DNA of 64,000 nucleotides from Saccharibacillus sp. CPCC 101409 (GTDB lineage: Bacteria > Bacillota > Bacilli > Paenibacillales > Paenibacillaceae). Every line of letters starts with the position of its first letter. Positions within the stretch are counted from its first letter, which is position 1. Of the stretch, positions 23,001-36,921 are shown in pieces. The notes under the pieces are model-generated. The model was not told the DNA's origin, made no database searches, and saw only the letters and a list, made by a program, of their open reading frames with translations. A program made the translations under genes and the position numbers. The stretch lies in the NCBI RefSeq assembly GCF_030518235.1, contig NZ_JAULSA010000004.1:372001-436000 (forward strand). The letters are read 5' to 3'.

Positions 23001-26000
23001 GCCGCTGTCGGCCAGCATCTGCGCGATGCGCTCTTCGGGATATTCCAGGTCGATCGGCACATAAGCGCAGCCGAGCTTCAGCACCGCCAGTATGCCGGCG
23101 ATTTGCAGCGCTCCGCGCTCCAGCATCAGCGCGACTCTCCGCTTCTCTCCGCCCGTATGCAGCGACAGCCGGGCGGCCAGGCCGTTCGAGAGATTGTCCA
23201 GTTCGGCGTAATCCATCTCGCCCGAAGGCCCGCTATAAGCCGGCAGCCCGCTTTGAAGCGCCACGCTTTCCGTGAACACGTCGGGAATCGTCAGCGCGCG
23301 CGGATATTCGGCGTAGGTATCGTTCCACTCGTACACGACCTGCCGGCGCTCTTCTTCGCCGATCAGCGCCAGTTCGTTCAGACGCCGAGGACGTTCCGGA
23401 TCGAAACGGGTGAGCTGGACCAGCATCTGCCGGAGCTGCTCGCCGAATCGTTCGATCGTTTCCGATTCGAACAGCGAAGCTTTGTATTCCAGGCGGGTCC
23501 GGTACACGCCGCCGTCTTCTTCGACCGTCCAGTTCAGATCGAACTTGGCGTCCGTAAGCCCGGGCTGCCAGGGCTCGACTTCGAGATCGCCGATCACCGG
23601 CAGCGAGGTGCCCATATTAATGTAATTCAGCACCGCTCCGAACAGCGGACTGCCGCCGCTTCCTTCCGTTACGCCGAGCCGTTCGATCAGTTCGTCGTAA
23701 GGGAAATCCTGATGCGCGTAGCAGTCGAGCAGCTTGGCGCGGATGCTGTGCAAATACTCGTCGACGCCGGCCTGTTCGTCGATGCTTGAACGAACGGCCA
23801 GCATGTTGACGAACATGCCGACGATCGATTCGACTTCCGGAAGGCGGCGGCCCGCGACGCCGGTTCCCACGACCAGATCCGTCTGGCCGGTTCTTTTCCA
23901 CAACGTCAGCTTCAACGCGGCGAGCATCAGCATGTAAGGCGTGATTGAATGTTCGGCGCAGGCGGCGTTGATCCGTTCGCTGAGCGCTTCGCCCAGATCG
24001 AGTTCAAGCTTGGCTCCGCGGGTTCCGGCGTCTTCGCTTCGTACGGAGTCGGCCCCGATATCGGGCGCCGGCCAGCCTTCGGCGAACTCGCTTCGCCAGA
24101 ATTCCCAATGAGGCGCCATGCTCCCTTCGCGCAGAGTGCGGTTTTGCCAGGCGGCAAACTCTTTGTACTGAAAACGCGAAGGCGGCAGCGTGTCCCCGTT
24201 GTACAGCGCGGCAAACTCGTCGAGAAGAACGGCGATGGAACTCTGGTCCGCGACGATATGGTGCATATCGATAAACAGAAGATGGCGAAGTTCGCCAAGC
24301 CGTGTGAGCTTGATTCGGATCAGCGGACCGTTCGTCAGATCGAACGGACGGGTGTAGCCGGCCATTTCTTCGGCGATGTGCGCTTCCGTCGATACCAGCC
24401 GCTCGATCACGGCGCCTGCCGGGTCTTCGACAATCTGCACCAGCTCGCCGCCTTCGAAGTCGAACCGGGTCCGGAAAGCTTCATGGCGCGACACCAGCTC
24501 GTCCATCGCCCGGCGGAATCGCTGCGCGTCCAGGCGCCCGTTCAAGAAATGGTAAGAAGCCAGATTGTACGACAACGAGTCTTCGGACATCGCGCTGACG
24601 ACATACATGCGCTTCTGCGCGGACGACGTCTCGTAAAAGCCGCTGCGCGGGAGCAGGACAAGCTCCGGCCCGCCGTCGCCGGCCGCGGCTTCGACCTCCT
24701 CTCCGCCGCGTTCCCGGATACGGTCTTCGATCCAGTCGCGCATGCGTTCGAATACCGAATGCTCGAACGCCGTGTCCAGCGGCAGCTCCAGACCGAACGA
24801 CAGCCGGATGCGCGAAGCGAGCGCGATCATCTTCAGCGAGTGACCGCCCAGTTCGAAAAAGTCGTCTTGGGAAACGACTTTTTCGCAGCCGAGCAGCTCG
24901 ATCCATATCCGTTCGAGCCGTTCGGCGATTCCTTCTTCCGCGGCGCCGGATCCCGCCGCCGGGCGGGAAGATTCCGAAGACGGCGCCTCCGGCTTCTCCG
25001 CGTCCGGCAAAGCCCGGGACCAATGGAGCAAAGAAACGTCGTGATCGTGCACGATCGGGTCGAAGCGGTACGTCGGCAGCGCGATCTTGCGAACCGGTTC
25101 GCGGCCGTTCAAACTTGACCAGTCGAGATCGGTTCCCCTGCACCAGAGCAGGCCGAGCGCTCCGGCAAAGTGCACATCGTCTTCGCGCGCCTGCCGCCCG
25201 GAAGGCAGCAAATGCACCGCCGGATCGGGAAGCTCCCAGGCGTCCGCGAACGCCGCCTCCGTATGCGGATCGGCGAACACCGACACGACAAGCGCGCGGC
25301 CGCGCCAGTCCCGGGGCAGATCCTCGATGCCGCACAATTCCAGCGCCGAGGAATCCGTCCGCATCAGCAGCGGCGCGATCAGCCGCGCGGGAATGCTGCG
25401 CGGCGCCGCGCTCCGCAGTTCGGCTGTCAGTTCGCCGGGAAGCCGCGTCCACGAACCGGGCGGGCAGGCTTCCAGCACCTGCACGGCATCCCGAAGTTCG
25501 AGGCGACCCGAAGCGGCCAGCAGCGCGAGTTCGCCCACGCCCCGGCCGATCCAGGCGTCGGCGCGGACGCCCGGCAGCGCCAGCAGCCTCAGCGAGGCGA
25601 ACTGGACGGCGAACAGCGCCGGATCGGTCAGGATCGAAGCGCCCGACCGGCTGCGGAACAAGTCCTGGCGTATCGCGTACTGCTGCTCGGGACCGCAAGC
25701 TTCGAGCACCCGGTCGAACTCGGAGCGGAACTGCTCCGACAACCGGCTCGGCCGCGGCGGCGCGTACAGCTGCCGAGCCATGCCCCGGCAGCTTGCGTCC
25801 GCGCCGGGCGCGAAGAAGACGAGCGGACGCTTGCGGTCCGGAACGCCGTTCTCCGGACCGATCAGGTCATCCGCGGATTCGAGCGCAAGCTCTCCGTCCA
25901 CGGCCACCCATGCGCGCCGATGGGCAAATTCGCTTCTGCCGGTTTGCAGCGTCCAGGCGGCCTGCGCAAGATCGGTTTCGGCATCTGCCAGCAGACTGCC

Positions 26001-29000
26001 GATCACCGCTTCGGAAGTCCGGGCCAGCGCCGAAGCGCTTTTGGCCGAGAACGGCAGGATTTGCAGCGGTTCGTACGCGCGGCCGGCCGGGGCGGCGGCC
26101 GGCGCCTGTTCCAGAATAAGATGGGCGTTGGTACCGCCAATCCCGAAAGAGCTGACGGCCGCTTGCAGCACACGGCTGTCGGCGGGCAGCCGCCGCGCCT
26201 CCGTATTGATGTAGAACGGACTTTGTTCGAAATCGATCATCGGATTCGGACTGCCGTAATGGATCTGCGGCGGCAGCGTCCGGTGGTGCAGGACGAGCAC
26301 GGTCTTGATAAAGCCCGCCACGCCGGCTGCCGCGTCCAGATGGCCGATATTCGCTTTGACCGAGCCGAGCGCGCAGTACCGCTTCTCGTTCGTGCGCCAG
26401 GCCTGCCGCAGCGCTTCGATCTCGATCGGATCGCCCAGCTTCGTTCCGGTCCCGTGCGCTTCCAGATACACCGTCTCTTCGGGACGGGCGCCGGCGTCGG
26501 CCAGAGCCGCTTCGATGACCGCCGCCTGTCCGGCGGAACCCGGAGCGGTGTACCCGATTTTGTTCATGCCGTCGTTGTTGACGGCCGAACCTTTGACGAC
26601 GGCGTAGACGGTGTCGCCGTCCTGCAGCGCTTGTTCCAGCGGCTTCAGGACCACGATTCCGCAGCCGTTGCCGGATACGGTTCCCGTGGCGCCGTCCGAG
26701 AACGGGCGGCAGCTTCCGTCGCGGGAATAGATCATTCCTTCGTGCCAGGTATAGCCTTCGCGCTGCGGATAGGACACCGAGACGCCGCCGGCCAGCGCCA
26801 TGCCGCATTCCCCGCGCCGCAGCGACTGCACGGCCTGGTGGATCGCGACCAGCGAGGTCGAGCAGGCCGTCTGCACGTTCATGCTCGGTCCCGTCAGGTT
26901 CAGCTTGTACGAAATGCGCGTGGTCAAATAGTCTTTCTCGTTCAGCGTCATGGCCTCGAACGCGTCGAGCAGGCTGCCGCTTTTGCCCAGGAACCGGGTC
27001 ATCCACGGAAGCCCGGTGCCGCTGCCCGCAAACAGCCCGATCCCGCCGTCGAATCGGTACGGATCGCAGCCCGCGTGTTCCAGCGCTTGCCAGGCGCATT
27101 GATGCAGCATGCGGATCTGCGGATCCATCATATTGGATTCCTGGTACGGATAACCGAAGAACGGAGCATCAAAATATTCGGTCCCTTCCAGCACGCCTTT
27201 CGCTTTTACGTAAGCGGGATCCGACAGCTGCGCTTCGTCCGCGCCGCCGCGCCGCAGTTCTTCGTCGGTGAAGCGGGTGATGGATTCCGAACCGGACACG
27301 ATATTCCGCCAAAATTCGTCGATATCGCCCGCTCCCGGGAATCGTCCCGCCATGCCCACCACCGCGATATCGCCCGAACGGAACTCCTGCCGCCGCGCCG
27401 GGCTTCCACCGGGCGTCCGAGGTTCCGAATCGCCCACGCCCGGGCCGGACACGCATGGCTCGGTTACGAGCGGGTCGGTCGTGAACGGCTCGGATGCAGC
27501 CGGCTCGGACAGGGATGTGAGTATTTCCTTTTCTTCGCGCCGCGTCCCTTCCGGAATCGGCATCGGGTAAGGCGGCCGCTCCCCGGCCGCCGGTTCCCGC
27601 AAATACCGCACAAGCGCGGCGATCGTGGCATGCTCGAACAGCTTGACCATAGGAACCGGACGGCCCAGATATTCATTCAAACGATTGCCGACCATCATCA
27701 GCCCGAGCGAGCTTCCCCCGATATCGAAAAAGCGCTCGTGCAGCCCGACTTCGTCTTTATGCAAAATTTCCCGCCATGTCCGCACCAGCATCCGTTCCAG
27801 CTCCGCCGGGTCCTGCGTGAACGCGGCGGGCGCCGGACCCGGCTCGGTCCAAGAAACCGGTTCGGTCGGGAGCGCTTCCCCGCGCGGCGCGCCGATCAGC
27901 GCGCCGCGGTCGAGTTTGCCGTTCGGCAGGCTCGGCATGCGCTCGACGGCAACCAGCTTCGAAGGCTGCATGTAATGCGGCAGCTTGTCCGCCAGCCAGC
28001 TTCTCAGTTCCTGTTCGTACCGCTCGGCGGAACCCGGCTTGAAGCGGCAGAACAAAACGATCCGCCGGCCTTGCGGAGACTCCTCGGTCGCGGCCGCCGC
28101 TTCGCCGACGGCGGCGAATTCCAGCGCCGCCTGCTCGATCTCGCGCAGCTCGACGCGGTATCCCCTGACCTTGACCTGATCGTCCAGGCGTCCGAGCAGT
28201 TCGATCTCGCCGTCCGCGCGGAGACGGGCGCGGTCTCCGGTGCGATAGGTCCGCATGCCGGCAAAGTCTTCGCAAGGCGCGAACTTGTCCGCCGTTTCCG
28301 CGGGCCGGTTCAGGTAACCGAGGGCGACGCCCTCGCCGCCGATGCACAGCTCGCCGTATACGCCGAGCGGCTGGAGTCTTCCTTCCGCGCTGCGGATATG
28401 GATCTGCGTTCCCCGGATCGGCCTGCCGATCGTGACCGTATCGGCATTCGTCATCTCCTTGACCGTGGACCAGACCGTCGTTTCCGTCGGACCGTACATA
28501 TTGTAGATCCTGGCCTGCGACTTCGCTTTGAGTTCACGCGCCAGCGAAGCAGGGAAATTCTCTCCGCCGGTCAAAATGCAGGACAGGCTGCGCAGCGCCG
28601 GTTCGAAAGCGGGACTTTCGGCGAAGGCGCGAATCCGGGATACCGTGCTGAGCAGATGGGTCACGCGATGCTCGGCGATCCTCGACGCCGCGAGGAACGG
28701 ATCGAGCTGTTCTTCTTCGTTCGCCAGATACAGCGAGCGACCCGTGCACAGCGGAGCCAGCGTTTCGAATGCGAAAATATCGAACGAGAGCGTCGTCACG
28801 CTGATGATGCGGTCCGTTTCCTGGCGGAACAATCCCCGATGTTCAACGTCGCGGATAAAATTGACCATCGACGATTGGGCGACGACTACGCCTTTGGCTC
28901 TGCCGGTGGAGCCGGAAGTGAAGATCACGCACAGCGCTTCCTGCGGCGCGCCGGCTTCCGGATTCGCGGAGCCGCGCGAATCGCGCGCGGAAGAATCGTA

Positions 29001-32000
29001 GCTCAGCTTCTTGCCGTCGAACGAACCGGCCGCTTCCTTGCTCTTCGAGCCGAGCAGCATGCGTACTTCGCCGTCGGCCACCATCTGGCCGACACGCGCC
29101 GGCGGAAAGCCCGGATCGATCGGGATATACGCGGCTCCCGCTTTTAAGACGGCGAGCAGCGAAATGATCAATTCTTCGTTTCTGGCCGGAATCAGCCCGA
29201 TCCGGTCTCCGGGCCGGACGCCTTCGTCCTTCAGTTTCCAAGCCAGCGTATTCGCGCGCTCGTTCAATTCGCGGTACGTGAACGAACGGCCTCCGCTGAC
29301 GATAAGCGCCGTGCGGTCCGGATCGCGCCGCGACCAAGTCTCGAACAGTCCGACGACGGTTTCCGTCCGTTCGGAAGTTACGGCGGCCGGCGGCTCTCCG
29401 CCGCCCAGCCGGAAGATCTGCGCCCGTTCTTCCGGCGCGACCAGTTCGATCTCGCCCAGCTTTGCGTCCGGGCGGGCCGCAATCTGCTCCGCGGCCCGCC
29501 GCAGGTGCCCGGCCATGTGTTCGATCGTATCCCTCTCGTACAGCGCCGAAGAATACTCGATAAATCCTTCGATCGTACCGGCCTGCTTGTCCTCCCGGCA
29601 GGTCAGCACCAGGTCGTAGGTCGAAGTGCCGGTATCGAATTCCACCGAGCGGAAGCGAAGCCCTTCGATCTCCAGATCGTGCATCTCCATGTTCTGGTAG
29701 TCGAAGCAGACGTCGAACAGCGGCTGCCGGCTGAAATCGCGCTCGCCGCTAAGCTCCGCCACCAGCGCATCGAACGGAAGCTCCTGGTTCTTGAGCGCCT
29801 GCAAAGCGCCGATCTTCAATTCGCCCAGGAAATCGGCATAAACTTTGTGCGGAGCCGGAGCATTGCGCATGGCGAGCATATTTACGAACATGCCGGCCGT
29901 GTTCTTCCATTCTTCGCGCTGCCGGCCCGCGACCGGCGTTCCGACGATCAAGTCTTCCTGCCCCGAATAGCGGCCGAGCACTATATTCCACAGGCTCAGC
30001 ATTACCATGTACGGCGTCGCCTGGAACGAAGCGGACAAGCGCATCAGCCCGGAGGTCAGCTCGCGCGGAAACGCGAACCGGACCCGCCCGCCTTCGCGGC
30101 CGGCAAAAGGTGGCCGCGGAAAATCGGTCGGCAGCTCCAGTACCGGCGGTTCGCCCGCAAGCGTCCGGCGCCAGAACTCGCGCTCATCCCGCACTTCGTC
30201 GGATTGCAGCCAATCGCGCTGCCACACCGCGTAATCTTTATATTGAAGATGGGCGCCGAGCTTCCCGCCGAAATACAGCGTATTGAAATCCCGCGTGATG
30301 GTCTCGACCGAGCTTCCGTCGCCTGCGATATGATGCAGATCGAAGAGCAGCAGATGACGGTCGAAGCCGAACTTCACCAGTTCCACGCGCACAAGCGGCG
30401 CGCGGGACAAATCGAACGCTCCGATCTTGCTTCGCGCGAAGTCCAGCGCCTGCTCTTCGCTCGCCCCGGCAAGCTCCGTGTATGTAAACGGAGTCGGCAC
30501 GGCATCGTGCACGATCTGCACAGGCTCGTCGCGCCGGATCTCGAACGACGTCCGCAAAATCTCGTGCTGCGCGATCACGCCTTCCAGCGCCTGCTTGACC
30601 CGCTGCGGATCGAGCGGTCCTTCGATTAAAGTCGCCGAAGGCAGGTTGTAAGCCAGGCTGTCCGGTTCGAGCATCGTCTGCATAAACATACGGCTTTGCG
30701 CCGAAGATAACGGATAATCTTCGCGTCGCTCCGCCCGGACGACCGTTTGCTCATGTTCCGCGTGCGGAAGCTGCGCGGCCAGATGCGCGCTCAGCGCGGC
30801 CGGCGAAGGATACTCGAACAATTCCGCGACTTCCGTCTTGATGCCGGTGCGCTTGCGGATCGCGGCGGCCAGACTGACCGCCTTGAGCGAATCGCCGCCG
30901 AGCGCGAAGAAATCGTCGTCCGCGGCCACCGTATCGAATCCGAATACCGACCGGTACGCTTCGCAAACCGCGCCGCCGAGTTCGCCCGAGGCCGGGAACC
31001 CGCCTCGGATTTCGTCGGCCCGGAACTCTCCGGCCGGCGCTTCGTCGGACGCCGGTTCGCCCGGCGCGCCGATCGACAGCGGAAACGAACGGTTGTCGAA
31101 GACATACGTCGGCAGCGACAGCTTCCGCCGCGAAGCCGTTCCGCGCAGAACGTTCCAGTCGATCTCCGCGCCCGCGGACCACAGTTCGCCGAGCCTGCCT
31201 GCGGCATATACTTCATCGTGCTCGCGTTCGTTCGGGTGCCGAAGCAGATTCACGAAGCGGTGCGTATCGCGCTTGGAGCGGTGCTGGCGCGCGAACGTGC
31301 TGAGCGTGCGGCCCGCGCCGACTTCGATCAACAGCGCGTCCCCGCCGCGGAGCGCTTCGTCCAGGTTCGCTTCGAACAGCACAGGCCGCAGGATATGTTC
31401 CGACCAGTATTTCGCCTGCGTGACTTCGCGCTTCGCGCACCATGTCCCGCTTGTATTCGACATCAGCGGAATCGAAGGCTCGTTCCAGACGAACGCCGAG
31501 ATCGCCCGCTCGAATTCCGCGGCCGCTTCTTCCATCATCGGCGTATGGAAAGCGTGCGAAGTCTTCAATCGCACCGACGGAATGCCTGCGCTTTCCAGCC
31601 TGTGCTCCATCCGCTCGATCGCCGCCGGCTCGCCGCCCAACACGCAGGAACCGCTCGTGTTAATCAGCGACAGCCAGACGCCGTCTTCCAGCAAAGGCTT
31701 GGCCTGCTCCGCGTCCGCCGTCACCGCGAGCATGACGCCCGGGCGCTGCTTCTGCATCAGCCTGCCGCGCAGCCGCACGATCTCGACCGCGTCCTTCAAC
31801 TCCAATACGTTCGCCACCGCCGCGGCCGCAAGCTCGCCGATGCTGTGGCCGAGCATCCCGTCGGGCCGGACGCCCAGGTCGATCAGCGACTGCGCCAGCG
31901 CGTAGCCCGTCATGAACAGCGCGAACTGACTGTATTCCGTCCGGTTGATCCGCTGCGGATCTTCCGTGCCGTACAGCACGTCTTCGATCAGACTGCGTTC

Positions 32001-35000
32001 TTCCGCGTCGAGCGTATCCAACACGCGATCCGCATGCCGGCGGAAGCGTTCGCCCAGGCCCGAGGTCGAAGCCGAACGGTACAAATCCCGGCCCATCCCT
32101 TGATACTGGCTGCCCTGTCCCGGAAACATAAAGTAAACCGGGCGCTTCGCCGCCGGTATCCGCTGCGCGGGCAGCTGATCCAGCTTATCGAGCCAGCGCT
32201 GCGGATCTTCGCGCCAGTCGGGTCCGAGCGCCAGCGATTTGCGGTATGCGAAATGCCGGCGTCCCGTTTGGAGCGTCCAGGCCGCGTCCGATACGTTCTC
32301 GACGCCGCCTGCCAGGACATCCATCACCCGGCCGGAGGTGCGCCGCAGCGCCGATTCCGTTTTGGCGGAGAAGACCAGCAGATTGACCGGTTCCTCGCCG
32401 CTGTGTTCCGCTTTGGGTGCTTCTTCCATAATCATATGCGCGTTCGTCCCTCCTACCCCAAACGAGTTGATGCCGGCGCGCAGTACGCCGCGTTCTCCGC
32501 GCGCCGTATCCCAGTCCACGCCCTGCGCGCTGACTTTAAACGGCGTGTCGGCAAACCGGATCTTCGGATTGGGGCGATCGTAATGCACGGTCCCCGGAAT
32601 ATAACGGTGCTCCAGGCCGAGCGCGACTTTGAGCATACCGATCACGCCGGCGGCCGTATCGGTATGACCGACATTTCCTTTGACCGAGCCGAGATAGCAG
32701 CTTTCGCGTTCGGCTCCTTCGAACGCCTGCGTCAACGATTCGACTTCGATGGGATCGCCGAGCAGCGTCCCGGTTCCGTGCGCTTCCACATAACTGATGC
32801 TGCCGGGCTCAATCCGCGCCAGACGGTACGCTTCTTTCACCGCTTCGGTCTGTCCTTCCACGCTTGGCGCCAGGAAGCTGTTTTTGCGATCTCCGTCGTT
32901 GTTGACCGCGGAGCCTTTGATGACGCCGTAGATATGGTCGCCGTCGCGAACCGCGTCCTGCAGCCGCTTGAGCACCGCGATTCCCATGCCGTTGGAGAAC
33001 ACCGTGCCGCCCGCTTTCGCATCGAACGGACGACAGTGACCGTCCGGAGCGAACATCAGGCCTTGTTCGTAACGGTATCCGCCTTCGTCGGGAAGCTCGA
33101 TCGTGATTCCGCCCGCCACCGCCATGTCGCATTCCCCGAGAATCAAGGACTGGCAGGCGAGATGCGGCGTAACAAGAGAAGTCGAGCAGCCGGTCAGCGC
33201 GCTGAATACAGGACCTTTGAGATTGAGTTTGTACGCGATGCGAGTCGCGAGGAAATGGTTGGTGCTCAGCGTGAACGCCTGGTATTTGCTGCTGTAATCG
33301 GCATCGCCCATCAGCACCGACCGGTACCATTCGAAGTCGTCCGACCCGCCCAGGAACACGCCGGTGCGTCCCGCGTGTTCAGGCGGACAGCCGGCATCCT
33401 CCAGCGCTTCCCACACGCCCTGGTACAACAAGCGAAGCTGCGGCGACATCATCTGCACTTCGGCGGGCGTATATTCGAAGAATTCGGGATCGAAGCCGTC
33501 GACGCCGCCGAGACGGCCTTTGGCTTTGACGTACTGGGGATCGCGAATCAGCGCTTCGCCGATGCCGAGCGCCCGCAGTTCGTCGTCTTCGTAGAAATGA
33601 ATGCTTTCTTCGCCCCGGACCAGATTGCTCCAGAAATCCCGCCAATCGCTCGCGCCCGGAACGCGCAGCGACATGCCGACGACCGCTACGTCGCGATCGA
33701 TCGAAGAAAAAGTCCGCTTCTCCGCATCGTCCGGCCGTTCGGCTTGCGCGGGCCGGTTCGGTTCCAGCGCCGCGGCGAACGAACGGATCGCGGGATGGCT
33801 GAAGATCGACGCGATGGAGAAGTCCCGCTTCAACCGCTGCTGGAGCTTGTAATGCGCCTGGATCACCGACAGCGAGGTGGCTCCCCTGTCGAATACCGAC
33901 TCGTCCATTCCGATGCCGCTCGTTCCCAGCACTTCTTCCCAGACTTCGAGCGCGGTTTGCTCAAGACCGGTAACCGGCCGCGACGATGCGCGCGCGGCGG
34001 CGGGCACGCCGTCCGCGATCTCGGCATGCAGCCGGCTGCGGTCGATTTTTCCGCTTGTATTTTTCGGCAAATGCGTTTTATGTACAAAGAACGAAGGCAC
34101 CATGTAAGCGGGAAGCCGCTCGGACATGTGATGCTTCAACAAGCCCGCGTCGATCTCCCGGTCCGCCAGGTAATAAGCGTAAAGCGAAGAAGCGGCGGCG
34201 TCTTTGCGGTCGGGCAGCACGACGGCCTGAACGATGCCCGCGTAGTCGCACAGCGCGTTCTCCACTTCCCCGAGCTCGATGCGCATGCCGCGCAGCTTCA
34301 CCTGGAAATCGATCCGGTCCAGATACTCGATCGTTCCGTCGGGCCGCCATTTGACGAGATCGCCGGTACGGTACATGCGGCGGAAATGCTCCGCGTCCGT
34401 GCCTTCCGCAAAAAACGGATTGGCTGCGAACTTACTTGCCGTCTGTTCGTCCAAATTCAAGTAACCGCGGGCCAACCCCGGGCCGCTCAGGCACAACTCT
34501 CCGGGTATGCCGACCGGTTGAAGCCGGTCCCGGCTGTCGACCACATACCATCTGGCTTCGTTGAGCGGCCGTCCGATCGGCACTTTTCCCGTGCCTTCGT
34601 ACCGGCTCAGCGGATAATGGGACACCCAGATACTGCATTCCGTGGGCCCGTATACATTTTCGAGCCCGGCTTTCAAGCCGGTCGCCCGGTATTTGTGCAC
34701 CAAATCCGGCGTGACCGCTTCCCCGCCCACGCTGATCCATTTCAACGATTCGAGTTTGCGCCGGATGTCCGGACGTTCCGCATACTCCAGGAACAGCCGG
34801 AACATGCTCGGCACGAAATTGATATGCGTCACGCCGCCGCGCCGGATATGCTCGGCCGTCGCTTCGACGTCTTTTTCCTCGTCGGGCGGCAGTATGCTCA
34901 GGCTGCCCCGGCCCGTAAACCAGCCGAATAGCTCGGTCGCCGATACGTCAAAGGTATAAGCGGTCTTCAACAGGTAGACATCGCCTTCTTCGACGGGAAA

Positions 35001-36890
35001 GCGCCGTTCCAGGTCGGCAAGCGTATTGACGACGCCGTGATGTTCGACCATCACGCCTTTGGGTTGGCCCGTGGAACCGGAAGTATACATAATGTAGGCA
35101 AGCGAATACGGATCGAAGACTTCGGCGGGATTGAGCCCGTCGCCCTGCCGCGGCTCCGAATCGACGGCGTCCGCCATCAGCATATGTACCGGGAGCGAAG
35201 ATTCTTCCGGCAGCGAGCGGGAGGTCAGCAGGATCGAAATTTGCGCGTCGTCGACGATATAGGCTTTGCGCGCGGCCGGGTAAGACGGATCGACGGGCAC
35301 GTAGGCGCAGCCCGCTTTCAATACGGCCAGGATCGCAATAACGAGATCCGCCGAACGGACAAGACGGATGCCGACCGCTTCGTTCTCGCGGGTCTTTCGT
35401 TCGAGAATCAGCCGGGCCAGACGATTGGCTCTCGCATTGACTTGACTATAGGTGTAACGGGTCGCGCCTTCCGTTAAAGCCGGCGCATCCGGGAAGCGTT
35501 TGGCCTGCGCCTGGAATACTTCGGCAAGATGCCCGGGACGATAGTCGGAAGAGCCGGAAGAATTGAAGCTTTCCAGGAGACGGATGCGTTCTTCTTCCCG
35601 CACAAGCTCGGGTTCGTGAATAAGCGCTTCGGGATGGAGGGAAAAATACTCAAGAAGATGGACCAGCCGCCGTCCCATAAACGCGATCGAAGTTTCCGTA
35701 AATACGTCTTCTTTGTATTGAAGTTTGATGCGGGTATGCTGAGGCGTCTTGTTGAGGATAGCCATGAGGGTGCCTGGAAAAGTAACCGTTTCGTCTTCGA
35801 GCAGGCCGACGGGCTCGTTCCCGTCCGATTCGTAGGCGTCGTAGACGAACGAAATATCGAACAGGGACGGGGAGCCGGGAACCGTCGACAATCCGCTCTC
35901 GCGGACGATCCGGTTATTGGGATACCCGATATGCTTGTAGCAGCCGACGAATTCGGTCGAAGCCTGCGCAAGCAGCTCGGCGAACGTAACGTCCGAACGG
36001 GCTTGGAACCGGAGCGGCAGCATATGCACGAAGCAGCCGACCGTTTCTTCGAGTTCTATCTTCGGACGATGGGAGAACGGCGAAGTGAAGGCGATGTCTT
36101 CGCTGCCGGAATAGGCGCTCATCAATACGCAGAATCCGGCAAGCACGAACAGGAAAGGCGTGACTTCGTATTCCATCGCGGTCCGGCCGATGCGCTCCGT
36201 CAGCGCCTCGTCCATTTCGAAACGAAGCTCGCGTCCTCGACCGGAAATAGAACCGGAGAGCGGGAAGTCGTAGGGCAAACCGATAGGTTCGGCGCCCGCA
36301 AGCTTGCTTGTCCAGTATCCTTTGTGACGGTCATAGGCTCCGGACGCCAACTTGCCGCTCTCTTGCCGCAAAAAATCCGTAAACCCCGCGTCTTCGACCA
36401 GATCGATCGGCTCGCCGCTTTCCAGCAGCCGATAATAACGGAGGAGCTTTGTCTTGAACGAGTCGAGCGAGATTCCATCGCCGATAATATGATGCAGGCT
36501 CAGAACCAGCACGGAAGACGCCGGGTCGAGCCGGATCATTTCGACCCGGAACAAGGCTTCGTCCCAGGTCATCGGCCGTATCACGATTTCTTCGAGCAAT
36601 CGAGCAAGCTCAAGGTCGCGATTCTCCGCAGCGCCGAGGTCATGCAGCCCAAGCGCGCAATCCGTATCCGCCCGCACCTGCAGCAGCGGAATGCCGTCGA
36701 CAAGCTCGACGCGGCAGCGCAGCGCTTCTTGTTCGTGCACCAGCAGCGTGAGGGCCTGCTCCAGCCGCTCGGCTTCAAGCCCGTCCGCCTGCATGACGGC
36801 CGACACCAGATAAGCCGCGGGATCGCCTGTTTGGCAATCGAAGTAAATGCCCTGCTGCGTTTCCGACAGGGCCAGTTGTTTGTGTACCAT
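20058..36890 (-). CDS. Hybrid NRPS-PKS megasynthetase, C-A-T-KS-AT-T-C-A-T-KS-(inactive AT)-T-C-A-T-C
   Basis: A 5610-residue assembly line. C1 has HHIIGDG (133-139). A1 has TSGSTG at 603 and T1 has Ser1006. KS1 has an unusual TGCSTS (Cys1235), and AT1 has GHSIGE (Ser1683) with HAFH at 1779-1782, which points to malonyl. T2 has Ser2001. C2 has HHIAGDG near 2184, A2 TSGSTG at 2658, T3 Ser3061. KS2 has TACSTS (Cys3343). AT2 is decayed, with GRGVGE in place of GHSxGE (Arg3783, Gly3784), no GQGSQ motif, and noticeably shorter than AT1. T4 has Ser4018, C3 HHIVADQ (4210-4216), A3 TSGSTG at 4686, T5 Ser5076. The final condensation-fold domain has DHLAFDG (5310-5316). No KR, DH, ER, MT, E or TE domain was recognised. 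Residues lining the A pockets, aligned by eye to GrsA, read DVTNSGVIW (A1), DIFLLGMVW (A2) and DGFFLGVFI (A3). A3 is close to the known Ile code; A1 and A2 stay unassigned. GGGGGAG precedes the ATG. Confidence 0.96.
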
Positions 36891-36921
36891 GCCTTACTCC
36901 CCCATTCCGATCATGATCCAG

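Noticed and set aside
25170..29147. A 1325-codon open frame on the plus strand opposite the megasynthetase
   Set aside because: It is antisense to clearly conserved NRPS/PKS domains and has a low-complexity Arg/Gln/His-rich translation. High GC and codon bias leave this frame free of stops; it is not a gene.
30747..34931. A 1394-codon plus-strand open frame
   Set aside because: Same reason: it lies opposite KS1-AT1-T2-C2 and its translation has no domain pattern.
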